A stretch of 64,000 bases of DNA. It comes from Polychytrium aggregatum. Taxonomy: Eukaryota; Chytridiomycota; Chytridiomycetes; Polychytriales. How positions within the stretch are numbered: the stretch's first letter is position 1; every line of letters begins with the position of its first letter. This document shows, piece by piece, positions 1 through 14,641 of this stretch. The notes beneath the pieces are model-generated. The model was not told the DNA's origin and did no database searches. It saw only the letters and a list, made by a program, of their open reading frames with translations. The translations under genes were made by a program, and so were the position numbers. The stretch lies in contig NW_026516299.1 of NCBI RefSeq assembly GCF_025602895.1, positions 115,651-179,650 of the forward strand, read 5' to 3'.

Positions 1-3000
1 TCAGCGCCGACTATCAGGTAAGGGCCCTGTGACGAGCGGGTAGATCCTCTGCTCGAGATTGTGATCAGCTATAGATGCTGCGACGAGTGATGGATGGATG
101 GATCTATGGGACAACTGTGAATGCTCTGCCCATCGACCGGATCCAGCCAATCGATATGTGACCAGTAGGCCACAGGGCTTGTGCTGATTCACCCAACTCC
201 GTTTCTGCAATGTCGGAACAGGGCTCAGTGTTTCTGCATTCTATCACGCGAGTGCTGCTCGTCAACACAGTTACATCCACGCGGCTGCACGGAAGGCCGG
301 ATGGTGTCCCTGGCTCGACCACCATCTATTCCTTGGCGGGTCTGCCTATGACCAGGACCAAGTATATCACAGACAAGTTTGGACTGATTGCCTTCACCAC
401 ACCGTTCAAGGTAATGGCGCAGCTCGTCAGCTACAACCAAATGCATGTCGGCCCGAGACGACGACGGCCGATTTGAAAGCAAAGGCAAAAGCACAAGACT
501 CTGGACAGCCGAAACGGCCGTGTCTCTAACGATGCCCTTGGCGGTGTATTTGTTTCTACGTCCCAGATGGCCATCATCAGCACCAAGCCCAAGCCCAAGT
601 CCGAGTTCCGGATCCTCTGGTCACACTCGCCCAGCAAGGATGAGTCGGACTCGCACCCCAAGCACTCATGCGTTGCTTGGTATCCTGCCCTGAAGGAGAA
701 GGACGACGGTGAGCATATGTCCATTCGCCATAGAGACTCACTTTGAGCCATCGAGGGATGCACATCCCCATAATTGAGTTTAGTAAGCCGAGGTAGAAAG
801 AAGTGCGCAGGTGTCTCCGAGCCGCCTCTTGCTACTTCTGACCATCGATACACACTCTCCATGATGAATAGCCAAGCCGCACGAGCCCACCTTGGCTTGC
901 ACTTTTGGAGGACACTTGTACATCATACGGGCTCGCGCGGCCCTGATTCCCAAATCGGGCTCATCGCTGTCCGCCCCCAAGCCCAGCGCAGCCGAGATCG
1001 AGTACGACGTGCTGAAGGAGTGGCAGAATCCTAGCGGCAATGAGTTTGTGGCCATCCAATGGATCAATTCGCAGCTGCTCGGCCTATTGACGGCCACGGG
1101 GCTGCTCATCGTCGATGTTTACAACACCAAAACCATCCAGCGCTCCAACATAGAGCATCTGCAGCCCTATGCGCACCACCACAGCGCAGACCCGCAGAGC
1201 GGCAGGACGGGTTCGTCATACACAGGCAGCTTCCGCAGCTACAAAGGCCGCGTGTTCATTCTGGTGGGTGGTCTCATCTTGCGACGTGCTGACGCTCCTG
1301 GGATGCGTGGTCCGATCGGTGTCTTGTGTCAGGTGGTCGAGCCAGAGCACTAACAAACAGAATCACGGTTACGGCTGCACCGATTGGACAGGGAAGCAAT
1401 GGTCTGAACGCAGGTAGCCTCATCCCATGGAAGGACAGGCTCGAAACTCTGGCTCGTTGTGACAAGTTCCTGGACGCTATCCAGCTGGCCATCAATTTCC
1501 AGACCATCAAAAGCTCGGGCGAAGCATCTGCATTTGGCCTCCCGCTTGATTCGTCCAGCCGCAAAGCTACCGTGTGGACATATGTCCAGGACGTCCTTTG
1601 GGACTGGGTCCGCCAAGGGCTCGCGGTGGATCTCGGGGACGCAGCCGCCAATGCCAAGTACCATCGCGGACTGTGCGAAAATTCCTTCAAGCTCTGTCAG
1701 ACAAATGGGGCCGAGGAGCTCATCTACGGCCAACTGTACGAAGTATTTCACGAAGCCGATCGAGATACCGTCTTCTTTGAGTGTCTCGAGCCCAAGATCC
1801 TCAACGACGATGTCCCTGCGTCCCTCGATCCAGTGGTCAGCAAGCAGCTGGTCGAGATCTTTGCGCGCCAAGGCTGGCTCGACCGCCTTGAGACCTTGAT
1901 TGTTCACCTGGATCCACTTACGCTGGATATGGACCAGATCATCATGACTGCAAAGGATCACCGCCGCTATCTACTGCTGGGCTATGTCTACACCGCCGGT
2001 ATGAACGACTACGAATCGCCGCTGCGCATCATGATCGAGGCCCTCTCGAGCGAAAACCACGACGCATGGACAACGCAAGAACGGGAGCGCACCCTGGCCA
2101 ATCTGTTTGTATTCATATCGTACAGCCTTGGAGGGCGGTCGTTCCCCACGGGCGTGCCGCTGTCGGCAGACAATGCCCGGACCGCCCACGAGACCATCCT
2201 TGGATTCCTCTTTCCCAATCCTGAGGCCGAAGCACAGCAGCGACCCGCACAAGCAAATGCAAATGCAAATGCAAACACCCACGCCGAGCTCATATCACTG
2301 CTCCGCTGGGATGCCGAGGGATTCCTGGGCGCGCTTGGCGAGGCCTTCAGAGGCACGACCCAGGACCCCGATCCCGTTGTCGAGATGCAAACCAAGCGGA
2401 CGCTACAGTCTGTTTTTGCGGCTCTGACCGACATCCAGCTTCAGAAGCCAGTCAACGTCAATACCATCGTCGTCAGCTGCTTCCTGGCTCGGTTTTATCG
2501 GGAGCATCACGAAGCCATCGCAGCCAGTGATCGCGATCTCCTCGGCATCTTCTCGTCCCTGTTGACACAGGCCAGGACACCGACACAGGCATACAAGCCA
2601 GAAAGCTACAAGCGTCAGCAAGAAGTAGCGTTGGCGGCGCTGCTTGAAGTCTGGCAACCCACCGAGCATCCGCTCGAGCACTACTTGCGGCAATACCGAG
2701 AATGCGAGTTCTGGCAGATTTGCGAGCAGATCTACCAGCAATCGGAGCGCTACGACGAAGTCGTTCTCTGCTACCTCCTCGATGAGTCCCGCAAGCAGGA
2801 CACCTTCCGGATCATTGACGACATGATGACCGAGAACCAACGCAGGCCGACGCTGACGATGCAACAGAAGTGGACCATCAAGCAAACGGTCTTGACTCAC
2901 TTTGACGCCCTGGTCGAGATCTCGCCCGAGCGATCTGCCCGCCTCGTGCATCAATACTGGCCCGAGGAGGTCGAGGAGCTGGTTGTGAAGCTCGCGTCCA

Positions 3001-4304
3001 AGCCGCAGGAGCAGTACAAGTTGATGAAGGCCCTGGTGGAGTTTGCCGAGGCGCAGGAGTCGAGACTGGAGCAGCTCGGTGTGCCTCTTGTCCGGACGCC
3101 GTCCCGAATCAGCGTGGTTGTCTACGATTTGTATATCCGACGGCTCTGTGAATTCGCGCCGTCGAGGCTGCTGGCCTTACTTCAGAGTCTTGAAGCGAAG
3201 GACTACACGTACGACACGGCGCTGTCGACGGCGCTCGCGGGTGGCATTTTGGATGCTGCACTCTGGCTTTACGAGCACCATGGACAGCTTGACGAAGCAA
3301 CCAAGCTTGTCGAGTCCGAGCTCGAAAAGAGTCTGGCTACTCTTGTGGCCTTTGTGAAAAGGGGACCGTCGGGATCGCGTCTGCAGGACCAAGAGACACA
3401 AGCCCGACTGCTCGACCGCATCGCCGTCACGCTCCAGATGGGATTCCGGCTGTGCGCCGCTAACCGCCAGTTCATGACGGAGCACCAGAAGGAGAACGCC
3501 TGGTTCAGCTACCTGTCCCGGATCGCCGACTGTCAGCAAGCGCTGGGCCGGCACTTGGACGGCGCCCATCCGATAACAGATGCCCTCTCCAAATCTCTGG
3601 AGCTGGTTGTTGCGACGCTCTCGAGCGACGTGTCGCCGCCAGCGATCCTTAGGCGAATCATGGCCGAGTACTCGCAGCGGAACTTTGTGTACTTCCATCC
3701 GATCATCAAGGCCATGATCCAGTATGTTTCATACGACATCGAGACCTTTCGAGCGGCCAGTAGCATTCTTGATCGCGATGTCCACTACCTCAAGCAAAGT
3801 AGCCTGAAAGCCCGAAGTGCGGGAGTGGCGCCAAGAGGAAGCCAGTGCGACCTGTGTCGGCGGTCGACGGCCCCTCCAACCTCAAGTTCCTCCATCGAGC
3901 AGATCAAATCCGAAGCGACGGACGTGGCTCTGTTTGCCTGCCAGCATCTAGTACACCTCCGATGTCTCCCAGAGAACGAGGATGTCTGTCCGGTGTGTTC
4001 CGAGAAGGACAGACTGGGCATCGGCCAGTCCGAGCCACGGGCCATAGCTCGCAATGAGCTTACCGAACAACAGGTTGCCCAAAAAGTAAGCCGTGTTCAC
4101 GTTACTCGTCTGACTTGGGGTTAGCACAACTGTCAACCGACGGTGTCTGGATTAGGATGGTGGAGAGCCATCGAGTTCTGAGTTTAGACTGACCCTCCGT
4201 TTCGCGCCTCCGTCGATTTGCAGTACAACCTACTTGTTACCCGGGGACTGGAGCAGTATCTAGAGTTCATGAATGCGTCGCCCAATATCTTTGGTCAGCA
4301 GTGA
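1..4304 (+). CDS. VPS8: VPS8-like CORVET subunit, 5' end outside the window
   Basis: Endosomal tethering subunit of the CORVET complex, which acts with the Rab5 GTPase in early-endosome fusion. The window opens at an exon end near base 17. WD40-like propeller exons lie at about 230-410, 490-708 and 872-1267. A long exon from about 1333 to 4085 codes the helical solenoid, including the family-typical stretch around 1885-2010 (LIVHLDPLTLDMDQ, YVYTAGMNDY). A C-terminal RING-like zinc finger follows at about 3845-4010 (CDLC, then C-x-H-x2-H-x2-C, then CPVC). A final small exon, 4224-4304, joins in phase after a GTAAGC donor at 4086 and ends at TGA. The join near 1268-1360 is ambiguous because a TAACAAACAG acceptor at 1360 does not keep frame. 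The family is clear; individual N-terminal exon edges are less so. Confidence 0.88.
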
Positions 4305-4852
4305 TAAAGGTATTGTTGCCCTATTGATCTGTGACCAAGGTCATCCCTGGACAAGCTGAAAGTGACCGCCCTGGCCTTCAAGCGCATGGCAGCCGACTGC
4401 TTCGATGCTCGAATGTGGAGCCATCGAACGATCCACTGTGCTCCTCCCCTTCTGCGCAACGAAATGGAATAGGACACCCTGTTTCGCAGCAGACTACCCG
4501 CCTATTGTTCTTGGAATGGAAATACACACTTGCCCATATCCGCAATGACCATCCGCCCCGTGGAGACAAGACAGAGGACTTGCATCTCCAGCCCATCATC
4601 AGAAGAAAGAGGATCCGTGTGGGCTCATCAAGGTGTGCCCGGTCAGCAAAGGTGTATCTGGCCGGCGAGTTTGACATCGCGACAGTTACGGATCTGGGGA
4701 GGCGGCCACTGTGTGCAAGTCGATGATCGCTCGTAAAGATCCACTTGGCACCACTTGACCAGGCTCAAGAGGCATTTGTATTCACAATCCAGAAATGCGT
4801 GGCCGTCGGCCCCAAAAACAGAGCATCGCGCTTCGTCGTTGTGGGTGCTGCA
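4305..4852. other. Intergenic, convergent 3' regions
   Basis: Spacer between the VPS8 stop and the stop of the opposing gene. Open frames here are short and look like composition noise. No RNA gene or repeat was recognised. Confidence 0.5.
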
Positions 4853-6133
4853 TCACAGAGCCGGACCATCCAGCCCCGAGTCTTTCTGCTGCAGATCAAA
4901 GTGGAAGGCGTGCTTGTAATCGTCCTTGTGTCGAAAGATGGCAATCTTGACAACGTTGTCATGGAGGCTCTTCTGTAGCCTCCGGTCTTTCTTCCGACGA
5001 AGAGACCGGCCCCGCTCCTCCTTGAACTCCTCCTTGTCGATCAGGTCCTTGAAGCCGGTCAAGAAAGTCCTCTCCTCCTGACGGAGCTCGCATATCGCCA
5101 GCTTCAGATCCAGATCATCGGGCACATCGTCAGACCACGGGCCCGGACGATAGGAAACGGGCTTGGTGAGCTCGTCAACGATACTATCGGGGACATGGGT
5201 GACGGTCAATCGATCAGGGATGATCTTTCGCTCGGGATAGAGGGCCGGGAGCTGAACCATGGGCTGGGACATCTTGCGAGCCTCGAGATGCCACAGCGAA
5301 AGGGGGGCGCTCTTGTCTTTGTGGATATGCCGATGGGCATCGTGGGTATACAGCAAGCCCATGGGAGGATCTGGCGGGCAGACCTCGGCCCTGGAACTCT
5401 CGGGTTGGATCCCGGCTCGATGTGTGCTGTCCTTCTTGTGAGGATCAAAGAGCGGCACCCGGGCTGGGTGGGAATGAAGCACGATTCCCACGCTGCGAGC
5501 CTCGGCCGTGGTCAGCGATCGCGATGTGGTTTGGGTAGGGGTCGAAGCTTCGACACCGGCCTCGTTGCGACGGTGGGATTTGTCGGAAATCTCAGGAAGC
5601 CGCTCGTACGTAGAGGACGCTGGTTGGGGCGCTGATGCAGGCGGTATGGTCGCCAGGAGTGAATGAGACGACAGGCTCTTCAACGAAGTTGCATCCGGCC
5701 CTGCCGATCCCGCACGGGATGACAGCGAAATGTCTCGCCATACGGACGAGTGGACTTTGATCTTGCTGGCGATGTGCTGATGGAGCTGGTGTTGTTGTTG
5801 TTGGTGGTGGTGGTGCTGGGGTATCAGTCGGCCTCCGATCCGAGGTGCAGCAGCTGAGGTCTGGACGGAAGGCCTCAGAAGCAAAGGTTGGTGTCGTCCG
5901 TTGACAGCATTCCGGGTCCGTCTGGGCCTGAGACAATCCAGCTTCAGCCTCGGATCGGTGTAGTACCATTGGAACTCTGACCGCTCTGGAGTGGCCTGGT
6001 CGTCCGGGTAGTACGTGAAGACCCCAAAGTTGGCCGGATCGCTGGGGGCTTGCATACGGGCGGCGAATGGAAACGCTTTGTAGGGGTGATGGTTCAACGG
6101 GGGTGCCGATGTCGGTGGGTACGATTTTGGCAC
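4853..6133 (-). CDS. Unrecognised 426-aa protein, low-complexity N-terminal half
   Basis: Single long open frame without need of an intron. No family is recognised. Residues 1-75 contain Tyr/Phe/Pro-rich sequence (FGVFTYYPDD, FQWYYTDPRLKLD). Residues about 100-120 are a His/Gln run (HHHHQQQQHQLHQH). The middle is Ser/Pro-rich. The C-terminal 130 residues are ordered-looking: a predicted helical, charged segment (LAICELRQEERTFLTGF, then KEEFKEERGRSLRRKKDRR) and an end rich in Lys, His and Phe. Sustained open reading and codon use like its neighbours support it being real. It is convergent with VPS8. The start at 6133 is the first Met of the frame; an upstream exon cannot be excluded. Confidence 0.6.
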   Translation of the reverse strand: MPKSYPPTSAPPLNHHPYKAFPFAARMQAPSDPANFGVFTYYPDDQATPERSEFQWYYTDPRLKLDCLRPRRTRNAVNGRHQPLLLRPSVQTSAAAPRIGGRLIPQHHHHQQQQHQLHQHIASKIKVHSSVWRDISLSSRAGSAGPDATSLKSLSSHSLLATIPPASAPQPASSTYERLPEISDKSHRRNEAGVEASTPTQTTSRSLTTAEARSVGIVLHSHPARVPLFDPHKKDSTHRAGIQPESSRAEVCPPDPPMGLLYTHDAHRHIHKDKSAPLSLWHLEARKMSQPMVQLPALYPERKIIPDRLTVTHVPDSIVDELTKPVSYRPGPWSDDVPDDLDLKLAICELRQEERTFLTGFKDLIDKEEFKEERGRSLRRKKDRRLQKSLHDNVVKIAIFRHKDDYKHAFHFDLQQKDSGLDGPAL

Positions 6134-6822
6134 TGTCGGCTATCTCCAAGGCAACGTTCAGTATCAGAGGTGTTTCCTGTGGCTTCTGGCAATGCTGGTG
6201 GGACGCAGGCGCATCAAGTCCCCAAGCGAAGAGTGCTGCTGAAGACCAAATAGGTAGACCAAAGGCCACCCTCCTCGTCAGCTAGTACTGCCAGCGGGCC
6301 ATATGTCACCGGGCTGCGAGGGGAATGGTCGTCGGGGTGGCAGGGTGCATTGGAATACCGCTTGGAGCAGAAACAATCGGCGGAATCACGCAACAGCGGT
6401 GACGTTTGTTCTGGCAATGAGCCCTGATTCGGCGAGATGCTCGGCCCGGACAAGACATCTACAGTGCATCCATATTGAAATGGGACGTCCTGTTTCGAGT
6501 TAAGGCCGATACTGGGACCTGAATACACCCACTGCCTACCGCTGCCATGACCAAACAGTATGCTCAGTGTCTGGAAGCCAAACGACTCGAATCACCCAAG
6601 TATCGAGACATTGATGCTTCACGGAACATGATGTCGACATGCCAGTCAATCGTCGCCGCAGGAAATCGACCCGACGGACTCAAGGGCTCACTCCCCAAGG
6701 ACGAGAGACAATCGCACGGCTTGCTCACTGGGGCCTACAGTAGGTCAGCGGGCTTCAGATATCTGAACCCAGAAAGGGGAACTGCCCCCGTTTCTTTATG
6801 GATCTACTGATACAAGAGCATA
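6134..6822. other. Intergenic
   Basis: About 690 bases upstream of the 4853-6133 gene and downstream of the next minus-strand gene. Only short unrelated frames; nothing recognised. Confidence 0.45.
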
Positions 6823-8201
6823 TTATGGTGCGCCAACAGGCGGCGGCAACAGGAGCGGCTTGTCACAGGATGCTTCCGATGGATTGGCATTCACAAAGGC
6901 TCGCATAATATCATCAAAGTCCTGCCTCTGTGGCAGCGGCATGTGCCAGTGCAAGATGAACTTGATGCGCTTGCTTCGGCGCAGAGGCGCTGATGTCTTG
7001 TCTGCTGTGGATGATGGCCCACCCGATGAGCCAGATGCACAAGACCTTCTGCCGGCTTGGCCGTCGCTCGACTTTGCTCGCTTTGAGGCCAGGGTCTCGG
7101 GCCTCGATCCGCCTCGAGATCTATCCCGCAGGCCCTTTTTGTTACTTCGCGGCACTGCAAGCGCACCCGATGGATTTGCTTGTCCCGATGTGGTCGCTGG
7201 TGACGAGGCCTGCCCCGGAGTCGATGTTGATATCGACGCTGCTCGAGATGACCGTCGCGGGAGATGACCCCCGTTGCCGATGTAGTAGCCAACGAGATGC
7301 TTGGACTCGATGATTGTCTGGACCCTCTGGCGAATCTCGCTACAGTACGTTTCCCAGTGTCGATGCGAAGGGTGTTTGGAGTCGGTCCCACCCGACGGCT
7401 GCTCGGGCTCGACAAGGGCATCCGAGAGAGTCGTCGGCACTTCGTGAACGAGAGACGGTGCATGGCTGTGAGCAGCTCCGGACTGGGTGCCGCTGTTGTG
7501 GAATTGCGAATTGATGAGGCTGCTCCTCTGTCGCTCGAGTTCCAGCTTCTGCCGATAGAGATGGTGCTGCAGAAGCTCTTTTTCTCGGTTCTTTGTCCTT
7601 CGCTCTATCCACTCAGGCTTGCGATGCCGGTGCTCATAAGCGGCATCCGAGCTATCCTCGATCTGATCGACAGGGGCATCCGGGCGGCATTGGTCAGCGG
7701 TTTGCTCGATGGTAACCTCACCCGAGGACAAGCAGACGACAGGAGAACGAGGTTCCCTGCTCGAAACATCGCTCCGGACCTCGGCCAGAGGACATCGGCT
7801 CGTCCTGACAATAACCAGACCGCAGCTCTTACCTCCGATCCAATGGGCAGACTCGCTGCCCGCCGGCCACTCCGGGTCCGGGGCTCACAAACCTCAAAGC
7901 CAGGGATGGCAATGTCCGCGGATTCAGAATCGGAATCCTTCGGCCGCCCAAGCGACGATGGAAGAGCCGGCTCGGGCGCCGGACGACTGCCGTTCAGACT
8001 CGCATAACTTTGACAGTGCTCGGAGAAACGAATGTTGCTGCTGCTCATGCTACTGCCGTTGCAAGCATCGTGGCCATATCGGTAAGAAAGACTGGAGGTG
8101 TCATTGTTGAGGTCGCTGGCACCGACATCGGCGGTCCGAGCTTGGGATCGCTCCGGAAAATCATCCGGTTGGTGAGGCGGATGCGCCGATAGAACTCGCA
8201 A
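6823..8201 (-). CDS. Unrecognised basic/disordered protein, at least two exons
   Basis: The 3' exon (about 7770 down to 6823) codes a charged helical segment (RHRKPEWIERRTKNREKELL, then HHLYRQKLELERQRS), a predicted helix around HWETYCSEIRQRVQTIIES, a basic Ser-rich linker and a C-terminal piece (RSKRIKFILHWHMPLPQ, DFDDIMRAFVNANP). A 5' exon (about 8201-7830) codes FEVCEPRTRSGRRAA and joins through a good minus-strand donor (GGAG|GTAAGAG near 7830) and a GAGCAG acceptor near 7770. A Pro-rich open stretch at 8323-8703 on the same strand could be a further 5' exon. The basic, SKR-rich composition suggests a nuclear protein, but no domain was identified and no function is assigned. Confidence 0.5.
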
Positions 8202-9036
8202 GAGTGTACTGGCGGTGAGACGAGAGGAGTCTTCGATAGGGCAGCCAGGCGGCCGAGCAGATGAGGCAGCGAATGCTCAAGTTAGACGGCGAGCGGCAAA
8301 CTATCCAGATGCATGGGGGTGTTCACAAGAGCTCGCTTCTGTGCAAGAGCCATGCACTAAAGCTCGGCGATCTCGGAGATGCAAAGTGGCTCGATGGGCC
8401 AAAGTGTTTTCCGGCTGTGCCAGCAGTTGGATGAACCAGAAAAATGTCGGGTGAGTGGGCAGAGGTTGGCGCACCTTCGACTGCGTCAGACTCTGGCTGT
8501 GTGATCGTTGGGAGCGGTGCTGAAGCAGCAGGCGGCCCGAGGACTTTCAGGTCTTGCCGAGCAGTCGGGTGCTGCAGCCGTGTTGGCCGCTTGGAGAAGT
8601 CTGGTTCTGGCATGGTCTGGGGTGCTCCGGGATCGAGGTCAAGATGGGAAGGGCCATCGGAGAATGATCCTCTGATCCTTGCACGAAGGAGCATTCTGGA
8701 CAACAGGCGACAAGGGCGAGCGAGCCCAGCTCCAGACCCTCAGGCGATGCGACTTGCAATGGGCAAAGAGGGCCGGCCGTCGGGATGCAGTGCCGGACGG
8801 CGAGATGCATTGCCGGACGCCCAGGCGGTCGCTGGACCAGCAGCGCAGAAAACAACCCGAGCTGCGGGCGAGGAAACCCACTGGGCCAATGGCTTTCTCT
8901 CGCCGTGTGGAGCGGCATACTCGATCTTGGACAGAGGGCCGTACGCAGATTGCCGTATGCAGAGTTCAGCGAGGCGTCTCGATGGTTTGAACGAAGCGGG
9001 CAAAGCGCCAGCATGATGCAGCGCGCAACATGATCA
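8202..9036. other. Mostly unassigned sequence upstream of the preceding minus-strand gene
   Basis: Open frames overlap on both strands (8444-9016 plus; 8323-8703 and 8547-9014 minus), as expected of GC-rich DNA. None shows a domain. Part may be 5' exon of the 6823-8201 gene. Confidence 0.35.
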
Positions 9037-9204
9037 CAGTGTGCAGGTCGATTGTGGAGACCTGAGAGCGACCGGTGGTGTTCACTCGGAGGCTGCCAAA
9101 GTGATCTGTTCTATTTCTTATGGCTTTGCTTGACGCAAGCATACCACATACTACATGTTCATGGAAACGGCTGTATTGTCCCGTTGCTTTCTGAATAAAG
9201 TGTA
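9037..9204 (+). repeat. 168-bp dispersed repeat, copy 1
   Basis: Matches 62844-63011 in the same orientation over the full 168 bases with about 10 substitutions and no indels (counted by eye). It begins CAGTGTGCAGGTCG and ends CTGAATAAAGTGTA, so it carries an AATAAA box near its 3' end. The minus strand is open across the whole unit in both copies. It lies 35 bases past the alanyl-tRNA synthetase stop. No target-site duplication or tRNA-like head was seen. Confidence 0.85.
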
Positions 9205-9239
9205 CGAGCACCGCATGAAAAACACCATGCACAAAGGCC

Positions 9240-14052
<4,813 letters not shown>

Positions 14053-14641
14053 AGGAGGGATGGGGCTCTAAAAGCGAAAACCGCAACGAGGGCAGCCAAA
14101 AGGCCGGCGGGAGCGAGAGACGAGAGCGCCGCGAGACGGCAGCGAGACGGAGGCGGGAGAGAGCTGCGCGTCGTGGCGCAGCGGTGGCTCACCGGACTCA
14201 ATGGACGCCTTCCATTCTCGGCAGGCTCACGGCGATCGGGGACCAATGGCGTGCGTGGGGTGCGTGACACGGGCAGGCTCGTGAGCCGCCAGCAAAGCCT
14301 CGTTGCTGGCTGGCTGGCGAGCAACACTGCGACAGGCGGACACATCACTCGACCGCTGCGAGCCGCCGGAGAAGGGCCCGAACGAGGCAAGCCCGGCCTG
14401 GCGCGTGCGATGACGACGAAGTGAAGCTCTGTGTGTATTGGCGCAATTGGCTGGGGCCAAGCGCATGGGATATGACGAGAGTGGGAGGGAAGCAAACAGC
14501 CCAGACCTCGCAGGATCGATCCAGACTTTGGAGTGAAAGAAAAATAACGGAAGCGGCGCATCAACCCAGGCATCGACCGCGGCCCTTCGTTGGGAGATGG
14601 GGATGGGACTGTGTCTGCGTCGCCGGCGGGGATCAGTCATA
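14053..14641. other. Intergenic, 5' flank of the alanyl-tRNA synthetase
   Basis: Contains the upstream region of the synthetase and the 3' flank of the next minus-strand gene. No domain-bearing frame or RNA gene recognised. Confidence 0.45.

Noticed and set aside
8444-9016. 190-codon plus-strand frame
   Set aside because: Overlaps minus-strand frames of similar length; no recognisable domain and runs towards the dispersed repeat.
9037-9204. Conserved small peptide gene on the minus strand of the 168-bp repeat
   Set aside because: The frame is open in both copies, but most of the base differences change amino acids, which argues against selection on a protein.
14165-14240. tRNA-like string GTCGTGGCGCAGCGGTGGCTC
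   Set aside because: Resembles a tRNA 5' half, but no matching acceptor 3' strand, T arm or T-run follows.
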